Part shown: positions 1-11,000 of the stretch, one piece after another
How positions within the stretch are numbered: position 1 is the stretch's first letter
Layout of the letters: the number at the start of each line of letters is the position of its first letter
Assembly: GCF_002261335.1 (NCBI RefSeq)
Contig: NZ_NEVL01000003.1
Coordinates: 1,798,001 to 1,862,000, forward strand
Source: Bordetella genomosp. 1
GTDB taxonomy: Bacteria; Pseudomonadota; Gammaproteobacteria; Burkholderiales; Burkholderiaceae_B
DNA length: 64,000 bases
Reading direction: 5' to 3'
Notes under the pieces: model-generated
What the model was told of the DNA's origin: nothing
The model's input: the letters and a program-made list of their open reading frames with translations, nothing else
Databases searched by the model: none
Program-made: the position numbers and the translations under genes

Positions 1-37
1 CGTTGCACATGCGGGCCGGCCCGCGGCCGGTGCGGCG

Positions 38-1303
38 TCAGGGCGCCGCGCGACGCGCCTGAATGGCGATCCACTGGGCCAGGATGGCGGCCAGCGCGAA
101 GGCGATGCCCGCGCCCACCCACGGGCCGTGGGCCAGGCCGGCGTCGAGCAGCAGGCCGAAGCCCAGCGGGCCCAGGGCCGAGCCCACGTCCATGCCCGAA
201 TACACCAGGCCGTAGACCGAGCCGGTGGCGCCCTTGGGCGTCACGCGGCGGATCAGCATGTCACGCGAGGGCGCGGCCACGCCGGAGCAGAACCCCGCCA
301 GCGCCACCACCGCCGGCGCGAACGTGGACGGCACCCAGCCCAGCGCCAGCACCACCAGCGTGAGGCCCGCGAGGATCAGCGCCGCGGTCACGGTGCGCTC
401 GGTGCGCGGCGTGGCCGACACCAGGAAACCGCCCGCGGCCATGCCGACCGCCGAGGCCACCATGTAGCCGGACAGCGCGGAGCTCGCCACCACCTTGGAC
501 ACGTCGTAGAGCTGCTGCAGCAGCGGGATGGTGTAGTTCTGCACCGAGGACAGCGCCACCGAGGTGCAGGCGAAGAACAGGAACGCGCCCCACAGCGCCG
601 GGCGCGCCAGCAGGTCGCGCAGCGTCTGCAGCGCCGAGCCCGAGGGCGCCGCGGGCCGGGCCTGCGGCGCATCCGCGCGCGCGCCGGCCGGGGCCTCGTC
701 GCCGCCGAGCAGATGCCGGCCCAGCACGGTCAGGAGCAGCACCAGCGCCACCAGCGCGGCCGCGGAGAAGGCCGCCACGCGCCAGTTCGACAGCAGCGTG
801 ATGCTGGTGATGAACACTGGCGTGAGCGCCCAGCCCAGGTTGCCGGTCAGGCCATGCAGCGAAAACGCGTGGCCCAGCCGCGCGGGCGAGACGCGATGAT
901 TGATGAGCGAATAGTCGGCCGGATGGAAAATCGAGTTGCCCACGCCGCCGATCACGGCGGCCAGCATCAGCATCGCGTAGCCGTTGGCCGAGCCGATCAG
1001 GCAGGCCGACAGCACGAAGCAGGCCAGCCCGAACCACAGCACCGGACGCGCGCCGATGCGGTCGACCACGAAGCCCGACGAGGCCTGGCCCACGCCCGAC
1101 ACGACGTAGAACATCGACACGAGCAGGCCCAGGCGGGCGAAGTCCAGGCCGAACTCCTGGCCCAGCGACACGTAGAGGGAAGGCAGCAGCAGCTGGAAGA
1201 AATGCGAGCTGGCGTGCGCCACGCCGATGAGCAGGATGGTCTGCCAATCGCGCCGGCGCAGGTCCGGCGAGTCCAGGGGGGCGGTATCGACTGCGGTGTT
1301 CAT
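38..1303 (-). CDS. MFS transporter (Fsr-like)
   Basis: A 421-residue inner-membrane protein with about twelve hydrophobic segments and an MFS motif A (GFVVDRIGARP, about residues 77-87) after the second one. A hydrophilic Ala/Pro-rich loop near residues 210-235 separates the two halves. The opening HASSHFFQLLLPSLY resembles the fosmidomycin-resistance (Fsr) branch of MFS exporters, but the substrate cannot be read from sequence. The frame is open further upstream to 1522, but that extension is low-complexity Arg/Pro/Ala. The ATG at 1303 has an AAGG eight bases upstream and begins the conserved part. It is the last gene of the long minus-strand run that starts with the efflux genes, separated from pgsA by 228 bases. 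Confidence 0.85.
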   Translation of the reverse strand: MNTAVDTAPLDSPDLRRRDWQTILLIGVAHASSHFFQLLLPSLYVSLGQEFGLDFARLGLLVSMFYVVSGVGQASSGFVVDRIGARPVLWFGLACFVLSACLIGSANGYAMLMLAAVIGGVGNSIFHPADYSLINHRVSPARLGHAFSLHGLTGNLGWALTPVFITSITLLSNWRVAAFSAAALVALVLLLTVLGRHLLGGDEAPAGARADAPQARPAAPSGSALQTLRDLLARPALWGAFLFFACTSVALSSVQNYTIPLLQQLYDVSKVVASSALSGYMVASAVGMAAGGFLVSATPRTERTVTAALILAGLTLVVLALGWVPSTFAPAVVALAGFCSGVAAPSRDMLIRRVTPKGATGSVYGLVYSGMDVGSALGPLGFGLLLDAGLAHGPWVGAGIAFALAAILAQWIAIQARRAAP

Positions 1304-1489
1304 GAAACGGCCTTGCCCCGATGGCCGGGGCGTCTTGGGTGCGGCGCCGTGGGCGCGCGCGGGTTGTCTCCGGAAACCGGCCTGGATGCGGGCGCCGCCC
1401 GGGCCGGCCCGCCGGCACGCGCCGGCGGAGGGTGGAGCCGGGTCGGGCCGCGGGCCCGCCTGCTCTCGTATCGGAATGGCTAAAGCGAA

Positions 1490-1510
1490 GGGGCTGCCCC
1501 ACGCAGCCCC
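1490..1510 (-). terminator. Hairpin after pgsA
   Basis: Seven-base perfect stem (GGGGCTG/CAGCCCC) with a seven-base loop just beyond the pgsA stop codon. On the minus strand it is followed by the T-rich TTCGCTTTA, not a clean T tract, so termination is probable but may be partial. Confidence 0.5.
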
Positions 1511-1531
1511 CGGTTCATGCAATGCGCCGCG

Positions 1532-2104
1532 TCAGCCCGCTTTTTCGCGGATCGCCGGCCAGGCGCGTTGCAGGTAATACAGCATGGACCAGACGGTGAG
1601 CACCGCCGCCACGAGGATCAACCAGTTGCCCACCAGGCGCAGGTCCACCCCGAGCAGCTGCTTGTCGTACAGCAGGCACGGGATCGCGACCATCTGCGCG
1701 GCGGTCTTGAACTTGCCGAGGCGGTGCACGGCCACGCTGGCGCTCGCGCCGATCTTGGCCATCCACTCGCGCAGCGCCGAGATGGTGATTTCGCGGCCGA
1801 TGATGATGAGCGAGATGAACGCATCGACGCGGCTCAGGTCGAGCAGCACGATGAGCGCGGCGCACACCATGAGCTTGTCGGCCACCGGGTCCAGGAAGGC
1901 GCCGAACGCCGAGGTCTGGTTCCAGCGGCGGGCCAGCCAGCCGTCGAACCAGTCGGTGAGCGCGGCCACGATGAAGGCCAGCGCCGCCAGGGTGTCGCGC
2001 ACGGGCGTCGACATCCAGCTTTCCGGCACATAGAACAACCCGACCACCAGCGGAATCATGGCGATCCGCAGCCAGGTCAGGAAAATGGGTACGTTGAATG
2101 GCAT
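1532..2104 (-). CDS. pgsA: CDP-diacylglycerol-glycerol-3-phosphate 3-phosphatidyltransferase
   Basis: This 190-residue membrane enzyme makes phosphatidylglycerophosphate, the committed step to phosphatidylglycerol and cardiolipin. The CDP-alcohol phosphotransferase signature is intact around residues 63-90: DGWLAR, then a Gly eight residues on, then DPVADK, which matches DG-x2-AR-x8-G-x3-D-x3-D. Those aspartates bind metal and the CDP moiety. Hydrophobic segments flank it as expected, and the length is normal for the family. It lies 42 bases after uvrC on the same strand, an arrangement common in proteobacteria. Confidence 0.96.
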   Translation of the reverse strand: MPFNVPIFLTWLRIAMIPLVVGLFYVPESWMSTPVRDTLAALAFIVAALTDWFDGWLARRWNQTSAFGAFLDPVADKLMVCAALIVLLDLSRVDAFISLIIIGREITISALREWMAKIGASASVAVHRLGKFKTAAQMVAIPCLLYDKQLLGVDLRLVGNWLILVAAVLTVWSMLYYLQRAWPAIREKAG

Positions 2105-2146
2105 AGTGCTCGTATGCTACATCAGACCGGCGTCAGCCGGCTGTCA

Positions 2147-3970
2147 TCAGTGCAGGGCGTCGTAGATCCGCCCGGCCAGTTCATCGGAAATGCCGTCCAC
2201 CGAGGCCAGGTCCTCGATGCTGGCCGCCGTCACCCCGGACAGGCCGCCAAAACGCGCCAGCAGGCGCTGGCGCCGGCGCGCGCCCACGCCCTCGATCTCC
2301 TCGAGACGCGACACGGTGCGGGCCTTGGCACGCTTGGCGCGCATGCCGGTGATGGCGAAGCGGTGGGCCTCGTCGCGCACCTGGGCGATCAGCATCAGCG
2401 CGGCCGACTCCTTGCCCAGCGCCACCGGCGCCCGGCCGTCGGCGAACACCAGGGTCTCGAGGCCGACCTTGCGCCCCTCCCCCTTGGCCACGCCGACCAG
2501 CGCGGAGATGTCCAGGCCCAGCTCGACGAACACCTGGCGCGCCACCTCGACCTGGCCCTTGCCGCCGTCGATCAGCACCAGCCCGGGCATCTCGGCCTCG
2601 CCGTCGGCCACCTTGCCGAAGCGGCGCGTCAGCACCTGGCGCATGGCGGCGTAGTCGTCGCCCGGCGTGATGCCGACGATGTTGTAACGGCGGTAGAGCG
2701 AGGGCTGCATGTCGTGGTGCACGAACACCACACAGGACGCCTGGGTCGCCTCGCCGGCGGTGTGGCTGATGTCGAAGCACTCGATGCGCAGCGCGTCGAG
2801 CGCGTCCTCGTCGGTGTCGAGCTCGAGCGTCTCGGCCAGCGTGCGCGTGCGCGCGGCCTTGGCGCCGGACTCGGTGAGAGCGCGTGCCAGCGCCATCTCG
2901 GCATTCTTCTCGGCCTGCTCCAGCCACGAGCGCCGCACGCCCTGCGGCCGCGTCAGCACGCGGGCGCGCACGCCGGTCTGCTCGGCCAGCAGCGTCAAGA
3001 GCTCCGGATCGGGCAAGGCATGGGTGCAGACCAGGATCGGCGGCAGCGGGCTCTCGGTGTAGTGCTGGGCCACGAAGGCCTCCAGCACGTTGGCCGGCTC
3101 CTCGCCCTCCGCGTGGGCCGGGAAGAACGGCTTGTCGCCCAGGTGCCGCCCGCCGCGCACCATGGCGAGGTTGAGGCAGACCTTGCCGCCCGCGCTCGCC
3201 ACCGCGATCACGTCGGTATCGTCGCCGCCCGCGTTCTCCATGGTCTGCTGGTGCAGCACGCGCGAGAGCGAGCCCATCTGGTCGCGCAGCGCGGCCGCCT
3301 CCTCGAAGCGCAGCTCCTGCGAGGCCAGCAGCATGCGGTTCTCGATCTCGCCCATCACGTCCTGCGCCTCGCCATTGAGAAAGCGCATGGCGCGATTGAC
3401 GTCGCGTGCGTATTCGTCGGCGGGGATGGCCTCGACACAGGGCGCGGAGCAGCGCCCGATCTGATGCAGCAGACAGGGGCGCGAGCGGTTCGAGAAGACC
3501 GTGTCTTCGCAGGTCCGCAGGCGGAACACCTTCTGCAGGATCTGGATGGTTTCGCGCACCGCCCAGGCGTTCGGATAGGGGCCGAAGAACTGGCCGCGCT
3601 TGTTGGTGGCGCCGCGGTAATAGGCGATGCGCGGCCAGGCGTGGCCGGTGATCCAGAGATAGGGATACGACTTGTCGTCGCGGAACAGGATGTTGTAGCG
3701 CGGGCGCAGGCTCTTGATGAGGTTGTTTTCGAGCAGCAGCGCCTCGGCCTCCGAGCGCGTGATCGTGACCTCGACGCTCGCCACCTTGGCCACCATCTGC
3801 GCGATGCGCGGGCTGGCGAGGTTTTTCTGGAAGTAGGAGGAGACGCGCTTCTTCAGGTCGCGCGCCTTCCCCACGTACATCACGTGGCCGTCCGCATCCA
3901 GGTGCCGGTATACGCCCGGCAGATGCGGCAGGTCAGCGAGAAACGATTTCAGATTGAATGCTTCGGGCAT
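2147..3970 (-). CDS. uvrC: Excinuclease ABC subunit C
   Basis: The 607-residue dual-incision nuclease of nucleotide excision repair. In order: an N-terminal GIY-YIG domain (PGVYRHL... [13 protein letters not shown], about residues 18-40) that makes the 3' cut; a four-cysteine cluster near residues 148-172 (RTCED... [13 protein letters not shown]); a UVR motif near 205-235 that contacts UvrB; the RNase H-like domain for the 5' cut ([19 protein letters not shown]); and a C-terminal helix-hairpin-helix pair from about 550. The start overlaps the end of nagZ by 38 bases, so the two genes are probably co-transcribed and translationally linked. Confidence 0.97.
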   Translation of the reverse strand: MPEAFNLKSFLADLPHLPGVYRHLDADGHVMYVGKARDLKKRVSSYFQKNLASPRIAQMVAKVASVEVTITRSEAEALLLENNLIKSLRPRYNILFRDDKSYPYLWITGHAWPRIAYYRGATNKRGQFFGPYPNAWAVRETIQILQKVFRLRTCEDTVFSNRSRPCLLHQIGRCSAPCVEAIPADEYARDVNRAMRFLNGEAQDVMGEIENRMLLASQELRFEEAAALRDQMGSLSRVLHQQTMENAGGDDTDVIAVASAGGKVCLNLAMVRGGRHLGDKPFFPAHAEGEEPANVLEAFVAQHYTESPLPPILVCTHALPDPELLTLLAEQTGVRARVLTRPQGVRRSWLEQAEKNAEMALARALTESGAKAARTRTLAETLELDTDEDALDALRIECFDISHTAGEATQASCVVFVHHDMQPSLYRRYNIVGITPGDDYAAMRQVLTRRFGKVADGEAEMPGLVLIDGGKGQVEVARQVFVELGLDISALVGVAKGEGRKVGLETLVFADGRAPVALGKESAALMLIAQVRDEAHRFAITGMRAKRAKARTVSRLEEIEGVGARRRQRLLARFGGLSGVTAASIEDLASVDGISDELAGRIYDALH

Positions 3971-5018
3971 GCTGGTAACGGGTCTGGGCCTGCAACGCGT
4001 CCCAGGAGGGCGCGGCGAACGCGGGCATCAGGCGGCGGATGCGCTCGACCGAGGCGGGCTCGTGCACCACCTTCAGGCGGGCCAGCAGCTCGTCGGCCAG
4101 GTCGGGCCGGTTGCACACCAGCACCATGTCGCAGCCGGCATCGAGCGCGGCCTCGGCACGCGCCAGGATGTCGCCGGCCACCGACGCGCCTTCCATGGTC
4201 AGGTCATCGGAGAACACCACGCCATCGTAGCGCAGGCGGGTACGCAGGATATCCTGCACCCAGCGGCGCGAGAAGCCGGCCGGGTGTTTGTCGACCTTGG
4301 GATAGATCACGTGCGCCGGCATCACCGACGGAATCACGCCATCGCCCAGCCATTCGTAGGGCGCGGCGTCTTCCTTGAGGATGCGCTCGAGCGAGCGCGG
4401 GTCGACCGGAATCTCGTGGTGCGAATCCGCGCCGACGAAGCCATGGCCCGGGAAGTGCTTGCCGCAGGCCGTCATGCCGGCCTGGGCCAGGCCCTGCGCC
4501 AGCGCGCGCGCCAGCATCGCCACCACGCGCGGATCGCGGTGGAAGGCACGATCGCCGATCACCTTGCTGACGCCGTAATCGAGGTCGAGCACCGGCGTGA
4601 AGCTCATGTCCACGCCGCAGGCGCGCAACTCGGCGGCCAGCACGTAGCCGACCTCGGTGGCGGCGCGCATGCCGGCCAGCGGATCGCGATCCCAGACCCG
4701 GCCCAGCGCGGCCATCGGCGGCAGCGGCGTGAAGCCGTCTTCGCGGAAACGCTGCACGCGGCCACCCTCGTGGTCGACCGCGATCAGCAGCGGCTCGCCC
4801 CGCGCATCGTGGATGCGCTGGGTGAGCTCGGTGAGCTGTGCGCGGCTCTCGAAATTGCGCGCGAACAGGATCACGCCGCCCACCAGCGGATTGCGCAGGC
4901 GGGTTTTTTCTTCGCCGGTGAGACGGGTGCCGGCCACGTCGACCATCACCGGGCCCGGCGGCAGATGCTTGTGGGCCTTGCGCGCTTTCGCGTCTTTCCT
5001 GGATTTCTTGCCAGCCAT
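3933..5018 (-). CDS. nagZ: Beta-N-acetylhexosaminidase (cell-wall recycling)
   Basis: A 361-residue cytoplasmic glycoside hydrolase family 3 enzyme that removes N-acetylglucosamine from anhydro-muropeptides during peptidoglycan recycling. The NagZ signature GKHFPGHG is present near residue 187, followed by DSHHEIP, the mobile loop carrying the catalytic Asp-His pair. The nucleophile is in [10 protein letters not shown] near residue 270. There is no signal peptide; the basic N-terminus ([18 protein letters not shown]) precedes the barrel. Family members are usually about 340 residues. It lies 47 bases after acpS and overlaps uvrC. Confidence 0.95.
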   Translation of the reverse strand: MAGKKSRKDAKARKAHKHLPPGPVMVDVAGTRLTGEEKTRLRNPLVGGVILFARNFESRAQLTELTQRIHDARGEPLLIAVDHEGGRVQRFREDGFTPLPPMAALGRVWDRDPLAGMRAATEVGYVLAAELRACGVDMSFTPVLDLDYGVSKVIGDRAFHRDPRVVAMLARALAQGLAQAGMTACGKHFPGHGFVGADSHHEIPVDPRSLERILKEDAAPYEWLGDGVIPSVMPAHVIYPKVDKHPAGFSRRWVQDILRTRLRYDGVVFSDDLTMEGASVAGDILARAEAALDAGCDMVLVCNRPDLADELLARLKVVHEPASVERIRRLMPAFAAPSWDALQAQTRYQHARSIQSEIVSR

Positions 5019-5065
5019 GCGGCGAGTCCTTTGAGGGAGTTTTTTCGATACGGGGCCGCGCGCGC

Positions 5066-5515
5066 TCAGCGCGGGCGGCTTTCGACGATGACGTAGGCGG
5101 CCGCCATGTCGATCTCGTCGGTGAGCGAGACGTGGGCGGCGCCGAAGCGCGCGTCGTACCAGTCTTGCAGCTCGGGGCCGATCACGAGCACGGGGCGTCC
5201 GCCGGGCGCATTCAGGGTCTGCACGCGCGTCCAGGTCATGGGCATGCGCATGCCCAAGCCGACCGCCTTGGAGAAGGCCTCCTTGACCGCGAATCGCGTG
5301 GCCAGGAAGCGCACGCCGCGCATCGGATCGCGGGCGCGGCGCGCGTGGAACTTCTGCAGCTCCTGCTCGCCCAGGATCTTCTCGGCGAAGCGGTCGCCGT
5401 GGCGCGCCAGGGCGCGCTCGATGCGGTCGATGCGGATCAGGTCCATGCCGATGCCGGCGATGGCGCCGACGGGCAAGGGGGCGGAAACGGGCGAGACGGA
5501 AACGGAGTCGGACAT
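5066..5515 (-). CDS. acpS: Holo-[acyl-carrier-protein] synthase
   Basis: Transfers phosphopantetheine from CoA to the acyl carrier protein. The two hallmark motifs are present: [13 protein letters not shown] (metal-binding Asp) and [13 protein letters not shown] (the KEA-x2-K motif). The ATG at 5515 gives 149 residues, about 20 more than typical AcpS because of a Ser/Val/Pro-rich leader. No clear ribosome binding site precedes it, and an upstream in-frame GTG at 5605 also lacks one, so the start is uncertain; the conserved fold begins near residue 19. It sits between pdxJ and nagZ, the usual betaproteobacterial order. Confidence 0.92.
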   Translation of the reverse strand: MSDSVSVSPVSAPLPVGAIAGIGMDLIRIDRIERALARHGDRFAEKILGEQELQKFHARRARDPMRGVRFLATRFAVKEAFSKAVGLGMRMPMTWTRVQTLNAPGGRPVLVIGPELQDWYDARFGAAHVSLTDEIDMAAAYVIVESRPR

Positions 5516-5750
5516 GGCGGCAGACGGGCGGCGGCCGGACGGTGCGCGGCCGCGAGACGGATGATGTCCATCATACGCGAGCCGGCAGGCCACGGTGGTG
5601 ACCACCGACTACGTGCGTAACGGGGCGGGAGACGCGGCGCGCGCCGCGCGGACACCGGGATACGGAACCGCGGGAAACGCGCGCCAGCATGCGCATGCTT
5701 GCAGAAACGCCGGCAAGCGCGCGCTGGCGCAAGCGCCGTCAGACGCGGGC

Positions 5751-6479
5751 TCAGCGGCCGCGGGCCGCCTCGATCATCAGCGCCTTCATGTCGCGGATGG
5801 CCTTTTCCCAGCCGTCGAACACGGCCTGGGCCACGATGGCATGGCCGATGTTGAGCTCGGACAGGCCGGGCAAGGCCGCCACCGGCTTCACGTTGCCGTA
5901 ATGCAGGCCGTGGCCGGCGTTCACCCGCAGGCCCAGGCCCACGCCCACGGCGATGGCGGCGCGGATGCGTTCGAGCTCGGCCTGGGCGGCGGCGCCCTCG
6001 GCCTCGGCGTAGGCGCCGGTGTGCAGCTCGATCACGGGCGCGCCGGCACGGGCCGCGGCCTCGATCTGGCGCGCATCGGGATCGATGAAGAGCGAGACGC
6101 GGATGCCGGCCTCGGCCAGCTGGGTCACCGCGTCGGTCACGGCCGCCTCGGCGCCGAGCACGTCGAGCCCGCCCTCGGTGGTGAGCTCGGTGCGCTTCTC
6201 GGGCACCAGGCACACGTCGCTGGGCTTGACGCCGCAGGCGATGCCGAGCATCTCGGCGGTGATCGCGCACTCCAGGTTCATGCGCGTGCGCAGCAGCGGC
6301 CGGATGGCGTGCACGTCGGCGTCCTGGATGTGGCGGCGGTCTTCGCGCAGGTGCAGCGTGATGAGATCGGCGCCGGCCTCCTCCGCACGCACGGCGGCGG
6401 CGACCGGATCGGGGTACTGGGTGTGGCGCTGCTGGCGCAGGGTGGCCACGTGATCGATGTTGACGCCGAGTTCTATCAT
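5751..6479 (-). CDS. pdxJ: Pyridoxine 5'-phosphate synthase
   Basis: Condenses 1-deoxyxylulose 5-phosphate with 3-amino-2-oxopropyl phosphate in the last step of DXP-dependent vitamin B6 synthesis. The 242 residues match the family length. Visible motifs: the N-terminal [14 protein letters not shown] (His for catalysis, Arg for phosphate), and [12 protein letters not shown] near residue 200, which binds the second phosphate. Only 18 bases separate it from the upstream efflux-channel gene, so it may be transcribed with the RND operon. It is followed by 235 bases before acpS. Confidence 0.96.
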   Translation of the reverse strand: MIELGVNIDHVATLRQQRHTQYPDPVAAAVRAEEAGADLITLHLREDRRHIQDADVHAIRPLLRTRMNLECAITAEMLGIACGVKPSDVCLVPEKRTELTTEGGLDVLGAEAAVTDAVTQLAEAGIRVSLFIDPDARQIEAAARAGAPVIELHTGAYAEAEGAAAQAELERIRAAIAVGVGLGLRVNAGHGLHYGNVKPVAALPGLSELNIGHAIVAQAVFDGWEKAIRDMKALMIEAARGR

Positions 6480-6497
6480 GGTGATGCGATGACGGCC

Positions 6498-8030
6498 TTA
6501 CTGCCGCGAGACGGATTGGGGTTGCACGGGTTGCTGCCCGGGTTCGACCGTGTTTTCCTGCCAGCCGCCGCCCAGTGCCTTGTAGAGCTCGACACGATTG
6601 ATGAGCGCGGCCAGACCGGTCTGCACCAATGCGATCTGCGCATTGAAGTAATCGACCTGGGCGGTCTGGACCTGGAGGAAGCTGTCGACCCCGCCGGAAT
6701 AGCGCAGGTTCGAGAGTTCGAGCGTGCGCGCCGACGAGACCTGCAGGCTGCGCTGGGCATCGAGCTGGGCGCCGTAGGTCGCTTCGCCCGCCAGCGCGTC
6801 GGAAACTTCCCGGAACGCCTGCTGGATGGTCTGCTCGTATTGCGCCACGCTGATGTTCTGGCGCGCTTTCGCCAGGTTCAGACCCTCGATGATACTGCCG
6901 CCCGAGAACAGCGGCATGGTCAGCTGCGGCGAGAAGCTCCAGTAGCCCTGCCCGCCGCGGAACAGCCGGTCGAGATCCGGGCTCGCCACGCCGAGCAGGC
7001 CGGTGAGCGAGATGGTCGGGAAGAACGCCGCGCGGGCCGCGCCGATGTTGGCGTTGGCCGAGCGCAGCTGGTTCTCGGCCGCGAGGATGTCGGGACGGCG
7101 CTCCAGCATGTCGGAGGGCAGGCCCGCCGGCACCGTGGCCAGGATCTGGTCGCGCCCGAACTCGGCGGGTGCGGGCAGGTCGTCCGGCAACGCCGGCACG
7201 CCCACCACCACCAGCAGGGCATTGAGCGACTGCGCGCGCGAACGCGCCAGCGACGCCAGGTCGGCCGAGGCCTGGTCGAGCAGCGCCTTGGACTGGTTCA
7301 GGTCCAGCTCGGAGGCGACGCCGCCGTCGAAGCGGGCCTTGGCCAGGTTGTACGACTCCTGGCGCGAGGCCAGCGTCTTGCGGGTCAGGTCGAGCTGGAC
7401 GTCGGCTGCGCGCAGGTTGAAGTACGACTGCGCCACCGATCCGATCAGCGTGATGTGCACCGAGCGTTGGGCCTGCTCGGTCGAGAGGTATTGCTGGTAC
7501 GCGGCATCCGAGAGGCTGCGCAGCCGGCCGAACAGATCGATCTCGAAGGTGGTCAGGCCGATGCCGGCCTGGTACGAACTGGAGATCGAGGTGGAATCCG
7601 GGCCGCCCACGCGCATGTCCGGCGGCAGGTGCTGGCGCTGGCCCTGCACGCCCACGCCGATGGCGGGCCACTGCGAACCGCGCTGCACGCCGTACTGGGC
7701 ACGCGCCTCTTCGACGCGTTGCACGGCCACCCGCAGGTCGCGGTTGTTCACCAGCGACAGCTCGATCAGGCGCTGCAGGCGCGGATCGTGGAAAAACTGG
7801 CGCCAGCCGATGTCGGCGGCCGGCACCGCGCCGGCCGGCGCGACCGCGGCCGCGGGCTGGGAGCCCAGCTCGGTCGGGCGCGCGTAGGCGCCGTATTGCA
7901 CCTTGGGCTGGACCGGCCAGTCGGCCTGCACCGGCGACTCGGGGCGCTCGTACTTGGGCGCCAGCGAGCAGCCGGCCAGGGTCGCCACGGCCAAAGCCAG
8001 GGCGCTGCGCTTGAACATCAGGGCCATCAT
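6498..8030 (-). CDS. RND efflux outer-membrane lipoprotein (OprM/NodT family)
   Basis: The TolC-like channel that completes a tripartite drug pump. The 510-residue protein opens with a lipoprotein signal ending LAGCSLAP, with the lipidated Cys at about residue 21. It then shows the two OEP repeats of long amphipathic helices, including LNQSKALLDQASADLASL and NLAKARQNISVAQYEQ, and RRPDILAAENQL, which is typical of the family. The start overlaps the pump gene stop as ATGA, so translation is coupled. Gene order (adaptor, pump, channel) matches mexAB-oprM; the equivalent Achromobacter system is AxyABM, but I cannot assign orthology by eye. Confidence 0.93.
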   Translation of the reverse strand: MMALMFKRSALALAVATLAGCSLAPKYERPESPVQADWPVQPKVQYGAYARPTELGSQPAAAVAPAGAVPAADIGWRQFFHDPRLQRLIELSLVNNRDLRVAVQRVEEARAQYGVQRGSQWPAIGVGVQGQRQHLPPDMRVGGPDSTSISSSYQAGIGLTTFEIDLFGRLRSLSDAAYQQYLSTEQAQRSVHITLIGSVAQSYFNLRAADVQLDLTRKTLASRQESYNLAKARFDGGVASELDLNQSKALLDQASADLASLARSRAQSLNALLVVVGVPALPDDLPAPAEFGRDQILATVPAGLPSDMLERRPDILAAENQLRSANANIGAARAAFFPTISLTGLLGVASPDLDRLFRGGQGYWSFSPQLTMPLFSGGSIIEGLNLAKARQNISVAQYEQTIQQAFREVSDALAGEATYGAQLDAQRSLQVSSARTLELSNLRYSGGVDSFLQVQTAQVDYFNAQIALVQTGLAALINRVELYKALGGGWQENTVEPGQQPVQPQSVSRQ

Positions 8031-11000
8031 TCTTTCTTCTCCTGGCCGCCTTGCGTCGAGTCGGTGCTGCCGGGGGTCGTTGCGCCCGCAGCGTTTTCCT
8101 GCGCCGCGCCGCCCTCGCCTGCCTCAGCGCGCTTGGCCGCCTGCTCTTCTTCGAATGCCTTGAGCTCCGCGCCCAGCAGGCGCGGACGCGCCTTGAACAG
8201 GCTCATCACCACCACGAAGAACGTCGGCACGAAAATCACCGCGAACGGGGTGGCGGCCAGCATGCCGCCCAGCACGCCGATACCGACGGCGCGCTGGCTG
8301 GCGGCGCTGGCGCCGGTGGCAATCGCCAGCGGCACCACGCCCAGGATGAAGGCCAGCGAGGTCATCAGGATCGGGCGGAAGCGCAGGCGCGCCGCCTCGA
8401 CCGCCGACTCGTACAGGCCCGCGCCGCGGGCGTACTGGTCCTTGGCGAATTCGATGATCAGGATCGCGTTCTTGGCCGCCAGGCCGATCACGGTCACCAT
8501 CCCCACCTGGAAGTACACGTCGTTGGACATGCCCATCGCCGACACCAGGCCCACCGCGCCCAGCATCCCGAGCGGCACCACCAGCAGGGCCGAGATCGGG
8601 ATCGCCCAGCTTTCGTACAGCGCGGCCAGCACCATGAACACCACCAGCAGCGCCAGGCCCATCAGGATGGGCGCCTGGTTGCCGGCCAGGCGTTCCTGGT
8701 ACGACAGGCCGTTCCATTCGAAGCCGAAGCCGCTGGGCAGCTGCGACATGAAGCCCTCCATCTCGGCCATCGCCTCGCCCGAGCTGTAGCCCGGCGCGGC
8801 GTCGCCGCTGATGCGCACCGACTCGTAGCTGTTGTAGCGCACCACCTGGGTCGGACCCTGCGTCCACTTGGCCGTGACGAAGGCCGACAGCGGCACCATG
8901 CCGCCATCGGCATTGCGGGCGTTCAGGGCCAGCACGTCCTCCATCTGCATGCGGTACTTGGCGTCGGCCTGCACCCAGATGTTCTGCATCCGGCCCATGT
9001 TGGGGAACTTGTTCAGGTAGGCCGAGCCGATCGCCGTGGAGATCAGGGTGGCCGCCTCGCCGAAGTCCACGCCCAGCGCCGCCGCCTTGTCGCGGTCGAT
9101 GTTGAGCGAGAGCTGCGCGCCCGGTCCGAGACCGGTGATGCGCACCTGCGACAGCACCTTGCTCTGCATCGCCAGGCCCATCAGCTGGCCGGTGGCCGCC
9201 GCGAGCGCGTCGGTGCCGCCGCCGGCGCGATCCTGCAGGCGGAAGTCGAAGCCGGTGGCGTTACCGAGCGACGAGATCGCCGGCGGCACCACGGTGAAGA
9301 CCATCGCGTCCTTGATGCCCATGAACAGCGCGCCGAACGCGCCGCCCGCCACCGCCATCGCCGAGTTCTCGGAGCCCTTGCGCTCGGAGAAGTCCTTGAG
9401 CGTGGTGAACACCAGCGCCGCGTTCAGGCCGTTGCCGTTGAAGCTGAAGCCCTGCACGGCCACCACGTTCTCGGTGGTGGGCTGACTCTTGAAGTATTGC
9501 TCGACCTGTTCGATCACCTCGATCGTGCGGTTGGCCGACGCGCCCGACGGCAGCTCGACGTTGCTGATCACGTAGCCCTGGTCTTCCTCGGGCAGGAACG
9601 ACGACGGCATGCGCAGGTACAGCCAGCCCAGCAGGATCACCAGCACGGCGAAGATCAGCATCATGCGGCCACCCTTGTGCAGGATGCGCGAGATCCAGTT
9701 CTGGTAGCCGTGGGTGGTGGCGTCGAACTTGCGGTTGAACCAGCCGAAGAAGCCCTTCTTCTGCTCGTGATGGCCCTTGGGCACGGGCTTCAGGATGGTG
9801 GCGCACAGCGCCGGCGTGAAGCTCAGCGCCAGGAAGGCCGAGAAGAAGATGGACACGGCCATGGCCACGGCGAACTGGCGATAGATCACGCCCACCGAGC
9901 CGCTCATGAAGGCCAGCGGCAGGAACACGGTCACCAGCACCAGCGTGATGCCGATGATGGCGCCGCTGATCTGCGGCATGGCCTTGCGCGTGGCCTCCTT
10001 GGGCGGCAGGCCCTCGGTCACCATGATGCGCTCGACGTTCTCCACCACCACGATGGCGTCGTCCACCAGGATCCCGATCGCCAGCACCATGGCGAACATG
10101 GTCAGCACGTTGATCGAGAATCCGAGCGCCAGCATCACCGCGAACGCGCCCAGCATGGCCACCGGCACCACCAGCGCGGGGATCAGGGTGTAGCGCACGT
10201 TCTGCAGGAACAGGAACATCACCAGGAACACCAGCACCATGGCCTCGACCAGGGTGTGCACCACCTTCTCGATCGAGACCTTCACGTAGGGCGCGGTGTC
10301 GTACGGAATTTCGTACTTGATGTTGTCCGGGAAGAACTTGGACAGGTTGGCCATCTCCGTGCGGATGCCTTCGGCCGTGGACAGCGCGTTGGCGTCCGGC
10401 GACAGCACGATGGCGAAGGCCGCCGTGGGCTGGCCGTTCAGGCGCGCGCCGAACTGGTAGTTGTCGGCGCCCACCTCGATGCGGGCCACGTCGCGCAACA
10501 GCACCTTGGAGCCGTCGGGATTGGCGCGCAGCACGATGCTGCCGAAGCCCTCGACCGTGCTGAACTGGCCGTTGGCCGTGACGGTGGCCGTCACGCGCTG
10601 GCTGTCCGGATTGGGCGGTGCGCCGATGGCGCCGCCCGAGATCAGGATGTTCTGCTGGCTGATGGCGGTGTTGACCTGCGCCATGCTGAGGTTCAGGCCC
10701 ACCAGCTTGGCCGGATCGACCCAGATGCGCATGGCGCGCGGCGCCGCGAACAGCTGGAACTGGCCCACGCCGGGCACCCGCGAGATCGGGTTCTTGACGT
10801 TGCGGGTGATGTAGTCGGCCAGCGCCGCCTGGTCGAGCGTGCCGTCGGTGGACGACAGCGTGACGAACAGCAGGAAGCCCGCGCTGGTCTGCTCGTATTG
10901 CAGGCCCTGCTGCGTGACGGCGGCCGGCAGCTGGGCCGAGACGTTGGACACGCGGTTCTGCACGTCGACCTGCGCGAGGTCGGGATCGGTGCCCGGACGG

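Noticed and set aside
1304..1531. A possible tRNA gene after pgsA, as found beside pgsA in some bacteria
   Set aside because: I could not find a T-loop sequence or foldable cloverleaf; only a terminator-like hairpin is present.
1517..4378. A 953-codon plus-strand open frame
   Set aside because: Antisense to pgsA, uvrC and nagZ, with low-complexity composition and no start signal.
5595..8789. A 1064-codon plus-strand open frame
   Set aside because: It runs antisense through pdxJ, the channel and part of the pump gene, each of which is a clear family member.
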